Positions 54,057-63,371 of a stretch of DNA of 64,000 bases are shown in pieces. The DNA is taken from positions 310,001 to 374,000 of the forward strand of contig NZ_JBEDNQ010000003.1 in the NCBI RefSeq assembly GCF_040105385.1, written 5' to 3'. The position numbers and the translations under genes were made by a program. How positions within the stretch are numbered: the stretch's first letter is position 1; every line of letters starts with the position of its first letter. The stretch is from Pseudonocardia nematodicida. Its GTDB lineage: Bacteria; Actinomycetota; Actinomycetes; Mycobacteriales; Pseudonocardiaceae. The notes below the pieces were generated by a model. The model did no database searches. It was not told the origin of the DNA and worked only from the letters and a program-made list of their open reading frames with translations.

Positions 54057-56489
54057 ATGAGTGCGCTGTTCGAACTCCCCGGGACCGGCTCGCTGCCCGA
54101 GCCGCGGACCTCGCGCGGCCGTGCGCTGCTCGAGGGCCTCAACGACCGTCAGCGCGAGGCGGTGACCCACGCCGGGACCCCACTGCTCATCGTGGCGGGC
54201 GCCGGGTCGGGCAAGACCCGCGTCCTCACCCACCGGATCGGCTGGCTGCTCGCCGAACGCGACGTGCACCCCGGCGAGATCATGTCGATCACCTTCACCA
54301 ACAAGGCCGCGGCCGAGATGAAGGAGCGGGTCGACGCACTGGTCGGCCGGCGGTCCGGGCCGATGTGGGTGTCGACGTTCCACTCCATGTGCGTGCGGAT
54401 CCTGCGCCGCGAGGCCAAGCACCTCGGGGTGCGCAGCGCGTTCTCGGTCTATGACGCCGACGACACCCGCCGGCTGGTCGGGATCGTCGGACGGGACCTG
54501 GAGCTGGACCCGAAGAAGTTCGCGCCGCGCGCGCTGGCCGCGCAGATCTCGAACCTGAAGAACGAGCTCCTCGGCCCGGACGACGCGGCGGCCCGCGCCG
54601 GCACCGACCACGAGCGCCGGATCGCCGAGGTCTACGGCGTCTACCAGGCCCGGCTGCGGCAGGCGAACGCGTTCGACTTCGACGACCTGATCATGGAGAC
54701 GGTCTCGCTGCTCGACCGGATGCCCGCGGTCGCCGAGTACTACCGCCGCCGGTTCCGGCACGTCCTGGTCGACGAGTACCAGGACACCAACCACGCGCAG
54801 TACGAGCTGGTCCGGCAGCTGGTGCTGCCGGCCACGGAGAAGGCCTCGCCGGCCGAGCTGTGCGTGGTCGGGGACTCCGACCAGTCGATCTACGCCTTCC
54901 GCGGCGCGAACATCCGCAACATCGTCGAGTTCGAGCAGGACTTCCCGGACGCGCGCACGATCCTGCTCGAGCAGAACTACCGCTCCACCCAGACCGTGCT
55001 GTCCGCGGCGAACGCGGTGATCGCCCGCAACCCCGAGCGGCGGGACAAGCGGCTGTGGTCGGACTCCGGTGACGGCGAGAAACTGGTCGGCTACGTCGCC
55101 GACAACGAGCACGACGAGGCGTCGTTCGTCGCCCGCGAGATCGACCGGCTGGTCGACTCCGGCGAGTACCGGAACTCCGACATCGCGGTCTTCTACCGCA
55201 CCAACAACCAGTCCCGGGTGTTCGAGGACGTGTTCCTCCGCGTCGGGATGCCGTACAAGGTGGTCGGCGGCGTCCGGTTCTACGAGCGCCGCGAGATCCG
55301 GGACGCGCTGGCCTACCTGCGGGTGCTGTCCAACCCGGAGGACACGGTCAGCCTGCGCCGCATCCTCAACGTGCCCAAGCGCGGCATCGGGGACCGGGCC
55401 GAGGCGGTCGTCGCCGAGTACGCCGAGCGGGAGCGGACCTCGTTCGCCCGGGCGTTGCGCACCGCCGCCGAGGAGCCCGCGAAGCTGCCCGCACTGGCCA
55501 CCCGCTCGCAGCGCAACATCGCCGGCTTCGTGCGGATGCTCGACGAGCTCGGCGAGCTGGTGGAGCGCGGCGACGACACCGCCGAGATCCTGGAGGCGGT
55601 CTACGCGCGCAGCGGGTACACCGACGAGCTGCAGGCCTCCGAGGACCCGCAGGACGGCACCCGGATGGACAACCTCGCCGAGCTGGTCACCGTGGCCCGC
55701 GAGTTCGCCGGGGACGCGGCCGTCGCCGACCTGGCGTCGCCGGACGGCGGCACCGACGGCGGGGCGATCGGGTCCGGTGAGGCGCCCGCTGTAGACGTCC
55801 CGGACTACGCCGCCCAGGATGCCGACGACGGCTCCCCGGCGCCGGGCTCGCTGGCGGCGTTCCTCGAGCGCGTCGCGCTCGTCGCCGACGCCGACTCGAT
55901 CCCGGACGACGACTCCGGCGTGGTCACCCTGATGACCCTGCACACCGCGAAGGGCCTGGAGTTCCCGGTCGTGTTCCTGACCGGCTGGGAAGACGGGATC
56001 TTCCCGCACCTGCGCACGCTCGGGGACCCGAAGGAGCTGGCCGAGGAGCGCCGGCTCGCCTACGTCGGGATCACCCGTGCCGAGCAGCGCCTCTACGTGT
56101 CCCGGGCGATCGTCCGGTCGGCGTTCGGCCAGCCGAGCACCAACCCGGCGTCCCGGTTCCTGGACGAGGTGCCGCCCGACCTCGTCGAGTGGCGCCGTAC
56201 CGAGGCCCAGCTCGCGGCCGAGCGGCCGTCGGCCCCGGTGGGCCGGTTCGGCTTCGGCCGGCGCAGCACCGCCACCGACCGGGGCGACTGGAAGGTGCCG
56301 GAGCGGTCGCTGAACAACCAGTCGCTGCAGCTCGACGTCGGCGACCGGGTCAACCACGACAAGTACGGCCTGGGCACGGTGATCGCCTCGGACGGCGTCG
56401 GGCCGCGGGCCACGGTCACGATCGACTTCGGCAGCGGTGGGACGGTGCGGCTGATGCTGATCGGCGGCGTGCCGATGCAGAAGCTGTAG
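54057..56489 (+). CDS. pcrA: UvrD/PcrA-type DNA helicase (UvrD1)
   Basis: Superfamily 1A 3'-5' helicase of about 810 residues for repair and fork maintenance. Motifs in order: LNDRQREAVTHAG (Q/I region), Walker A VAGAGSGKTRVLTHR near 45, TFTNKAAAEMKERV, DEYQDTNHAQY (II), GDSDQSIYAFRGA (III), YRSTQTVLSAAN (IV), LMTLHTAKGLEFPVVFL (V) and VGITRAEQRLYVSRA (VI). The C-terminal domain (VGDRVNHDKYGLGTVIASDG) is the Tudor-like region that contacts RNA polymerase or Ku in UvrD1. ATG 54057; GTG 54045 overlaps a TACCGT -10 box. Matches Rv0949. Confidence 0.96.
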   Translation: MSALFELPGTGSLPEPRTSRGRALLEGLNDRQREAVTHAGTPLLIVAGAGSGKTRVLTHRIGWLLAERDVHPGEIMSITFTNKAAAEMKERVDALVGRRSGPMWVSTFHSMCVRILRREAKHLGVRSAFSVYDADDTRRLVGIVGRDLELDPKKFAPRALAAQISNLKNELLGPDDAAARAGTDHERRIAEVYGVYQARLRQANAFDFDDLIMETVSLLDRMPAVAEYYRRRFRHVLVDEYQDTNHAQYELVRQLVLPATEKASPAELCVVGDSDQSIYAFRGANIRNIVEFEQDFPDARTILLEQNYRSTQTVLSAANAVIARNPERRDKRLWSDSGDGEKLVGYVADNEHDEASFVAREIDRLVDSGEYRNSDIAVFYRTNNQSRVFEDVFLRVGMPYKVVGGVRFYERREIRDALAYLRVLSNPEDTVSLRRILNVPKRGIGDRAEAVVAEYAERERTSFARALRTAAEEPAKLPALATRSQRNIAGFVRMLDELGELVERGDDTAEILEAVYARSGYTDELQASEDPQDGTRMDNLAELVTVAREFAGDAAVADLASPDGGTDGGAIGSGEAPAVDVPDYAAQDADDGSPAPGSLAAFLERVALVADADSIPDDDSGVVTLMTLHTAKGLEFPVVFLTGWEDGIFPHLRTLGDPKELAEERRLAYVGITRAEQRLYVSRAIVRSAFGQPSTNPASRFLDEVPPDLVEWRRTEAQLAAERPSAPVGRFGFGRRSTATDRGDWKVPERSLNNQSLQLDVGDRVNHDKYGLGTVIASDGVGPRATVTIDFGSGGTVRLMLIGGVPMQKL

Positions 56490-56492
56490 CTC

Positions 56493-57134
56493 TCAGTCGT
56501 CGTCGAGCTCGTCTCCGGGGTCGTCGTCCCGGTCCGGGTTCGCGGCCTCGGCGGGGGTGAGCACCTCGACCGAGCCGAACACGCTCGAGACCCCGACATC
56601 GATGGTGCGGGCCGCGGCGCCGGTGCAGGCCGTCGGGCACTCGGTGGAGCTGAACAGGGTGAACCCGCCGAGCTGGGCCCGCTCGCCGTCGGGCACGACG
56701 ACCCGGACCGACCCGAACAGCACGCCCGACCGGACCTGGTCCGCGCCCGGCGCGACGCCGACGGTGCGCGACCCGAACACGGTGACGCCGTCGGAGAACA
56801 GCTGCGGGGCGCCCCAGACCGCCGCGGCGACCAGCACCACCGCGCCGATCGCACCGCCGACACGCCGGCCGGCGGCCGCGGCGAAATCCCCGGCCCGCGA
56901 CGGCGCTCGCTCGGTGGACAGCGCCGGCGCGGCCGTGCGCTCGTCGGCCGGGTCGGGTGGCAGGTCCCGGGTCAGCGGTTCCAGGTCGGTGCGGGTCCGG
57001 GCCTCCCAGGCACTCGCCGAGCGCTCCTCGTACTCCTCGAGGGACAGCCGGCCGTCGCCGTGTGCCCGTTGCAGCCGGGCGTCGACCGCCCGACGCTCGT
57101 CGTCGGAGATCCGGTAGTCCCCCTCGGCGCTCAC
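56493..57134 (-). CDS. DUF1707 membrane protein with LiaF-like C-terminus
   Basis: A 213-residue protein. The N-terminal DUF1707/SHOCT-like region (RISDDERRAVDARLQRAHGDGRLSLEEYEERSASAW, abbreviated) precedes one membrane segment (VGGAIGAVVLVAAAVWGAPQL). The C-terminal beta-rich part VTVFGSRTVGVAPGADQVRSGVLFGSVRVVVPDG and SSVFGSVEVLTP is LiaF/DUF2154-like and probably outside the membrane. An acidic tail follows. GTG 57134 gives the full DUF1707 motif. It is convergent with pcrA, 3 nt apart. It may belong with the other envelope-stress genes; function unproven. Confidence 0.85.
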   Translation of the reverse strand: MSAEGDYRISDDERRAVDARLQRAHGDGRLSLEEYEERSASAWEARTRTDLEPLTRDLPPDPADERTAAPALSTERAPSRAGDFAAAAGRRVGGAIGAVVLVAAAVWGAPQLFSDGVTVFGSRTVGVAPGADQVRSGVLFGSVRVVVPDGERAQLGGFTLFSSTECPTACTGAAARTIDVGVSSVFGSVEVLTPAEAANPDRDDDPGDELDDD

Positions 57135-57176
57135 CCGGACAGTGTGTCGGGTTCGTGCCGCCGCGCGAAGGACGGG

Positions 57177-58091
57177 TCAGGCGTTGCGGCCGCGGGTGGC
57201 GTCGGTGAGGTCCAGGCCGCGCTCGGCCAGGTACGGCAGCGGGTTGGTCTTGGTGCCGTCGGCGGTCCAGACCTCGAAGTGCAGGTGCGGGCCGGTGGAC
57301 TGGCCGCGGTTGCCGACCTCGGCGATCTCGTCGCCGGCCTTCACCTGCTGACCCACCTCGACGAACGACCGGTTGATGTGCCCGTAGACGGTGCTGGTGC
57401 CGTCCGGGTGCTCCAGGACCACCCACATCCCGAAGCCGCTGGCCGCACCGGACTTCACGACCTTGCCGTCGGTGAGGGCGAAGATCGGGGTGCCGATCGG
57501 GGCGGCCAGGTCGATGCCCTGGTGCTGCACACCCCAGCGGGCGCCGAAGCCGGAGGTGAACCGGCCCTCGGTCGGCATCACGAGTGCCTCGTCGTTGTAC
57601 AGGACGGCCTGCGGGGCGCCGTGCGACATCGCGGTGGAGATCGCGCGCTCGACCTTGGCAGCCTCCTCGCCGAGCCGGGCCGCCTTGGTGATGCTGGCGA
57701 CGTCGACCTCGGCGGTCTGGTCCAGGTCGGGCAGCGACGCCGGTTGCGCGAGCTGCTCGCCGCCGATCGCGGAGGTCACGGCGGGGGCCGTGGTATCCGC
57801 GCGCGTCTCGGTAGCCACCGGGAGCATCGCCGAGGCGGCGAGGGCGGCGTAGTCGTCCTCCACGGTCGGCAGGGCTCCGCCGAGACCGGGGACGCCGAGC
57901 GCGCCGGCGACCGTCTGGCCGGCGGCGACGAGCGCGCCGCCGGCCGCCGCGGCGACCGTCATGCGGACACGCCGCGCCGACGGCGGAGGCGCCGGGAGCC
58001 GGTGCGGGCTCGCGGGAGCCATCACGCCGGGGGACGTGACGGGCCGGAGCTCCGGTCGGATGGCGCCGCTGGGGGAGCGGTGGCGGGCCAA
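57177..58091 (-). CDS. M23-family peptidoglycan endopeptidase
   Basis: A 304-residue exported zinc endopeptidase (Rv0950c-like). A basic N-terminus leads to a membrane or signal segment (VRMTVAAAAGGALVAAGQTVAGALG). The C-terminal M23 domain has FTSGFGARWGVQHQGIDLAAPIGTPIFA with the first zinc His and Asp, and GPHLHFEVW with the HxH pair. It should cut peptide cross-links in the wall or activate other hydrolases. The reading frame opens at TTG 58091, preceded by GAAGGG with 6-nt spacing; ATG 58022 would shorten it by 23 residues. A structured leader precedes it. Confidence 0.92.
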   Translation of the reverse strand: MARHRSPSGAIRPELRPVTSPGVMAPASPHRLPAPPPSARRVRMTVAAAAGGALVAAGQTVAGALGVPGLGGALPTVEDDYAALAASAMLPVATETRADTTAPAVTSAIGGEQLAQPASLPDLDQTAEVDVASITKAARLGEEAAKVERAISTAMSHGAPQAVLYNDEALVMPTEGRFTSGFGARWGVQHQGIDLAAPIGTPIFALTDGKVVKSGAASGFGMWVVLEHPDGTSTVYGHINRSFVEVGQQVKAGDEIAEVGNRGQSTGPHLHFEVWTADGTKTNPLPYLAERGLDLTDATRGRNA

Positions 58092-58132
58092 GACCTGCCC
58101 TTCTGGTGTTCGTGGCGTCGCGGGCCGCTCGG

Positions 58133-58196
58133 CGGTGATCGTCGGAGTGGGGGCTCCGCCGGGGGATGGCGCCTTCGGGGGAGGCGCCGATCACCG
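58133..58196 (-). promoter_or_regulatory. Three-way-junction-like leader of the M23 peptidase gene
   Basis: Outer arms CGGTGATCG (58196-58188 on the minus strand) and CGATCACCG (58141-58133) close two inner hairpins. One is a 7-bp GGCGCCT/AGGCGCC stem (58168-58188, sharing one base with the outer arm); the other is CGGAG/CTCCG at about 58143-58157. A TACCGT -10 box lies upstream (about 58226), giving a leader of about 120 nt. Actinobacterial wall hydrolases often have c-di-AMP riboswitches, but the conserved motifs of that class were not found here. Confidence 0.5.
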
Positions 58197-58383
58197 TGAC
58201 CGGTCCGTGACGTCGGACTACGGGACGGTAACCCGGGCGGCGCAGCGCCACAACGTCCCCACCGCCGTACGGGCGCCGTCGGCGCACGTTCGTCGGCGAC
58301 CGGTAGGAAAATCACGACCAAGGGTGGGGCGACGACGGCGCACGGTCACCGAATGTCGTCGACACGCCGCCGTCCGGGCCTGA

Positions 58384-59391
58384 TCAGGAGGCCGGGGCGC
58401 CCCGTTCGGCGGAACCGGCACGGGGCCGGGAGTGGGCGGCGGTGCGGCGTGTGGGTGGTGTCCGCGTCCCTCGGGCGCGGCTCCGCCCGCCGGTCGCCGC
58501 GCCGTCGTCCTGCCGTTCGTCGCGCGTCGCGAGCGCGCTTGCCACCCAGTGCACCGCGCGCGGGTCGATCGGGAGCGCGAGGTGCCCGACGTCGTCGAAC
58601 GCGAGCTCGCGCACGTCCAGGTCCGGATGCCGGATCCGCGCGTTGCGCTGCGGGACGATGACCTCGTCCATCCGGGACCAGACGACCAGGAACCGGGTGC
58701 GGCAGCCGGGCGCGGGCTCGTCGAGCTCGCGCAGCAGCGGCGAGCCGGGCCGCAGCTGACGGGCCAGCGCGGTCGGCGCGAGCAGGGCGAGATTGCTGCC
58801 CGAGTGCGGAGCCCCGAGCGTGACCAGGGTGTCGACGACCGCGTCGCCGCCCATCCGCTGCACGTAGTAGCGGGCGATCACGCCGCCGAGCGAGTGCCCG
58901 ACCAGGTGCACCCGGTCCGCGCCGCTGGTCTCGCGCAGCCGCTCGACGTGCGCGTGCAGCTCCTCGGCCGCCGACCGGACGTCGCCGGTCAGCACGCTGT
59001 AGTTGATCGCGTGCACCGCGCCGAACCCGCGCCGCCGCAGCGCGTGCGCGAACACGGTGAACGCCGAGCGGTTGTCCATGATCCCGTGGATGAGCAGGAT
59101 CGGCGTGCCCGCGGCGGCCGGGTCGGTGACCACCAGGCTCCGCTTCGACGGAGGGAGGGTGTCGGTGCGCCAGTGCCCCTGCGGCCGGGCGGTCTCGGAG
59201 ATCAGCCCGATCGGGTAGAGCGCCAGGTGTGCGGTCAGCCACGCTCCCTCGACGGCCAGCCCACGCAGTCCGGCCGGCGAGGTGAAGGTGCGCGCGGCGT
59301 AGCCGGCCGCCTGCCCGAGATCCGTCGCCAGGGTGGCTGCCCCGGTGGCGATCGCACGCAGGCGACACCCTCCGGACGGCCTCGTCGCCAT
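58384..59391 (-). CDS. Lipase/esterase, alpha/beta hydrolase (PGAP1/lipase-2-like)
   Basis: A 335-residue hydrolase. The N-terminal half has a hydrophobic stretch (LRGLAVEGAWLTAHLALYPIGLI) but no clean signal peptide. The catalytic core has ILLIHGIMDNRSAFTVFAHAL (oxyanion hole), nucleophile VGHSLGGVIARYYVQ, acid region VVWSRMDEVIVP and His in FDDVGHLALPIDP. ATG 59391 follows TACTCT by 7 nt on the minus strand, a leaderless pattern, which I prefer over open upstream codons. The C-terminus is Arg/Thr-rich. Between the M23 peptidase and sucC. Lipid ester substrate likely. Confidence 0.9.
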   Translation of the reverse strand: MATRPSGGCRLRAIATGAATLATDLGQAAGYAARTFTSPAGLRGLAVEGAWLTAHLALYPIGLISETARPQGHWRTDTLPPSKRSLVVTDPAAAGTPILLIHGIMDNRSAFTVFAHALRRRGFGAVHAINYSVLTGDVRSAAEELHAHVERLRETSGADRVHLVGHSLGGVIARYYVQRMGGDAVVDTLVTLGAPHSGSNLALLAPTALARQLRPGSPLLRELDEPAPGCRTRFLVVWSRMDEVIVPQRNARIRHPDLDVRELAFDDVGHLALPIDPRAVHWVASALATRDERQDDGAATGGRSRARGTRTPPTRRTAAHSRPRAGSAERGAPAS

Positions 59392-59493
59392 GCCATCCAG
59401 AGTAACCCCGATCACGTCCCGCGGACCCGTCGACCGACCATTCGGTGCCGCAAGCGCTTGTCCGAGGATCTGAATCGTGTCCCGGCCGTACGG

Positions 59494-59509
59494 GGTGACA
59501 GCTGTCACC
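59494..59509. promoter_or_regulatory. Perfect 16-bp palindrome upstream of sucC
   Basis: GGTGACAGCTGTCACC is fully self-complementary. It lies between the divergent lipase and sucC genes, about 40 nt before a TAGGCT -10-like hexamer (about 59541-59546). Candidate operator for sucCD; the regulator is unknown. Confidence 0.6.
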
Positions 59510-59664
59510 GGCCCAGGTCAGTGACGGTGCGGGCCGCGTGGCTAGGCTCCCGGACGCAGCACGACCGAGACCCGCGACCGCTGCCGCCTCACGGTGCGGA
59601 GCGCGCCCGGGGACCCCGGGAACGCGCCGGTCGCGGCGAGAGCGAAGTGGAGCGGGAGAGCCGA

Positions 59665-60840
59665 GTGGACCTGTACGAGTACCAGGCGAAGGACCTCTTC
59701 GCCGCGCACGGAGTCCCGGTGCTGCCGGGCCGCACCGTGGACAACGCCGCCGACGCGGCGGCCGCGGCAGCCGAGCTGGGCACCGCCGTCGTGGTCAAGG
59801 CCCAGGTCAAGACCGGTGGCCGGGGCAAGGCCGGCGGCGTGAAGCTGGCCGAGACGGCCGACGAGGCCAAGGAGAAGGCCGAGGCCATCCTCGGGCTGGA
59901 CATCAAGGGTCACACCGTCCACCAGGTGCTGGTCACCGAGGCCAGCGACATCGCCGAGGAGTACTACTTCTCGTTCCTGCTGGACCGCTCCAACCGCACG
60001 TTCCTGGCCATGTGCTCGGCCGAGGGCGGCATGGAGATCGAGCAGCTGGCCGTCGAGCGTCCGGACGCGCTGGCCCGGATCGCGATCGACCCGATCGCCG
60101 GTGTCGACAAGGCCAAGGCCGACGAGATCGTCGCCGCGGGCAAGATCCCGGCCGCCGTCGCCGAGCAGGCCTCCGACGTCATCGTGAAGCTGTGGGAGAC
60201 CTTCGTCGCCGAGGACGCCACCCTCGTCGAGGTCAACCCGCTCGTCCGTGACCCGCAGGACAAGGTGATCGCCCTCGACGGCAAGGTCACCCTGGACGAG
60301 AACGCCGAGTTCCGGCACGAGGCGCACAAGTCGCTGGTCGACGAGCGCACCGAGAACCCGCTCGAGGCGAAGGCCAAGGCCAAGGGCCTCAACTACGTCA
60401 AGCTCGAGGGTGGCCAGGTCGGCATCATCGGCAACGGCGCGGGCCTGGTCATGAGCACGCTGGACGTCGTCGCGTACGCCGGTGAGGCGCACGGCGGCGT
60501 GAAGCCGGCGAACTTCCTCGACATCGGCGGCGGCGCGTCGGCGCAGGTCATGGCCGACGGCCTGGACGTCATCCTGGGCGACGACGAGGTGCGCAGCGTC
60601 TTCGTCAACGTCTTCGGCGGCATCACCGCCTGCGACGCCGTCGCGAACGGCATCGTCGAGGCCCTGAAGATCCTGGGTGACGACGCCACCAAGCCGCTGG
60701 TCGTCCGCCTGGACGGCAACAACGTCGACGAGGGTCGCGCGATCCTGGCCGAGGCGAACCACCCGCTCGTCACGGTGGTGGCAACGATGGACGACGCGGC
60801 CGCGAAGGCCGCCGAGCTGGCGAACGCCGCGGGAGCCTGA
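59665..60840 (+). CDS. sucC: Succinyl-CoA synthetase beta subunit
   Basis: ADP-forming succinate-CoA ligase beta chain of 391 residues, in the TCA cycle. It starts VDLYEYQAKDLFAAHGVPVLPG. The ATP-grasp domain has VVVKAQVKTGGRGKAGGVKLA, and LVEVNPLV, GNGAGLVMSTLDVV and FVNVFGGITACDAVA are intact. GTG 59665 is preceded by GGGAGAG about 5 nt away. sucD follows after 5 nt in one operon. The 5' region contains a -10-like TAGGCT and a perfect palindrome. Confidence 0.97.
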   Translation: MDLYEYQAKDLFAAHGVPVLPGRTVDNAADAAAAAAELGTAVVVKAQVKTGGRGKAGGVKLAETADEAKEKAEAILGLDIKGHTVHQVLVTEASDIAEEYYFSFLLDRSNRTFLAMCSAEGGMEIEQLAVERPDALARIAIDPIAGVDKAKADEIVAAGKIPAAVAEQASDVIVKLWETFVAEDATLVEVNPLVRDPQDKVIALDGKVTLDENAEFRHEAHKSLVDERTENPLEAKAKAKGLNYVKLEGGQVGIIGNGAGLVMSTLDVVAYAGEAHGGVKPANFLDIGGGASAQVMADGLDVILGDDEVRSVFVNVFGGITACDAVANGIVEALKILGDDATKPLVVRLDGNNVDEGRAILAEANHPLVTVVATMDDAAAKAAELANAAGA

Positions 60841-60845
60841 GAGAA

Positions 60846-61730
60846 ATGTCGATCTTCCTCAACGAGAACAGCAAGGTCATCGTCCAGGGCATCACCGGTG
60901 GCGAGGGCACCAAGCACGCCACCAAGATGCTCGCCTCGGGCACGAACATCGTCGGTGGTGTGAACGCCCGCAAGGCCGGCACCACGCACACCATCGGCGA
61001 GAAGGACGTCACGGTCTTCGGCACGGTCGAGGAGGCCATGAAGGAGACCGGCGCCGACGTGTCGGTGCTGTTCGTCCCGCCGAAGTTCACCAAGGACGCG
61101 GTCATCGAGGCGATCGACGCCGAGATCGGCCTCGCCGTGGTGATCACCGAGGGCGTCCCGGTGCACGACTCCGCCTACTTCTGGGCGCACGCCTGCGCCA
61201 AGGGCAACAAGACCCGCATCATCGGGCCGAACTGCCCGGGCATCATCTCGCCCGGCAAGTCCAACGCCGGCATCATCCCGGCGAACATCGCCGGCCCCGG
61301 CAAGATCGGTCTGGTGTCGAAGTCCGGCACGCTGACCTACCAGATGATGTTCGAGCTGCGCGAGTTCGGCTTCTCCACCGCCATCGGCATCGGCGGAGAC
61401 CCGGTCATCGGCACCACGCACATCGACGCCCTCGAGGCGTTCGAGGCGGACCCGGAGACCGAGGCCATCGTGATGATCGGCGAGATCGGTGGCGACGCCG
61501 AGGAGCGGGCCGCCGACTTCATCAAGGCCAACGTCACCAAGCCGGTCGCCGGCTACGTCGCGGGCTTCACCGCGCCGGAGGGCAAGACGATGGGCCACGC
61601 CGGCGCCATCGTGTCCGGCTCGGCCGGCACCGCGCAGGCGAAGAAGGAGGCCCTCGAGGCCGCGGGCGTCAAGGTCGGCAAGACGCCGTCCGAGACCGCC
61701 GCGCTGATGAAGGAGATCCTCGCGGGCTGA
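60846..61730 (+). CDS. sucD: Succinyl-CoA synthetase alpha subunit
   Basis: Alpha chain of 294 residues that carries the phosphohistidine. The CoA-binding Rossmann start is IVQGITGGEGTKHATKMLASGTNIVGG. The active-site His is H251 in GKTMGHAGAIVSGSAGTA. GPNCPGIISPGKSNAGI and GEIGGDAEERAADFI are conserved. ATG 60846 lies 5 nt after the sucC stop. A strong terminator follows. Confidence 0.97.
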   Translation: MSIFLNENSKVIVQGITGGEGTKHATKMLASGTNIVGGVNARKAGTTHTIGEKDVTVFGTVEEAMKETGADVSVLFVPPKFTKDAVIEAIDAEIGLAVVITEGVPVHDSAYFWAHACAKGNKTRIIGPNCPGIISPGKSNAGIIPANIAGPGKIGLVSKSGTLTYQMMFELREFGFSTAIGIGGDPVIGTTHIDALEAFEADPETEAIVMIGEIGGDAEERAADFIKANVTKPVAGYVAGFTAPEGKTMGHAGAIVSGSAGTAQAKKEALEAAGVKVGKTPSETAALMKEILAG

Positions 61731-61747
61731 GCCCCGTCCGGCTGTGA

Positions 61748-63289
<1,542 letters not shown>

Positions 63290-63371
63290 TCGCCGCACCG
63301 CTCGTGCCCCGGCGGTCACACCTCCGGCGTGCCTGACCGGGTAGCGGGTCCCGCGCTGCGACCCTGACCGG

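Noticed and set aside
58092..58230. c-di-AMP (ydaO) riboswitch before the M23 peptidase gene
   Set aside because: The region is structured but I could not locate the conserved motifs of this class, so I report only a structured leader.
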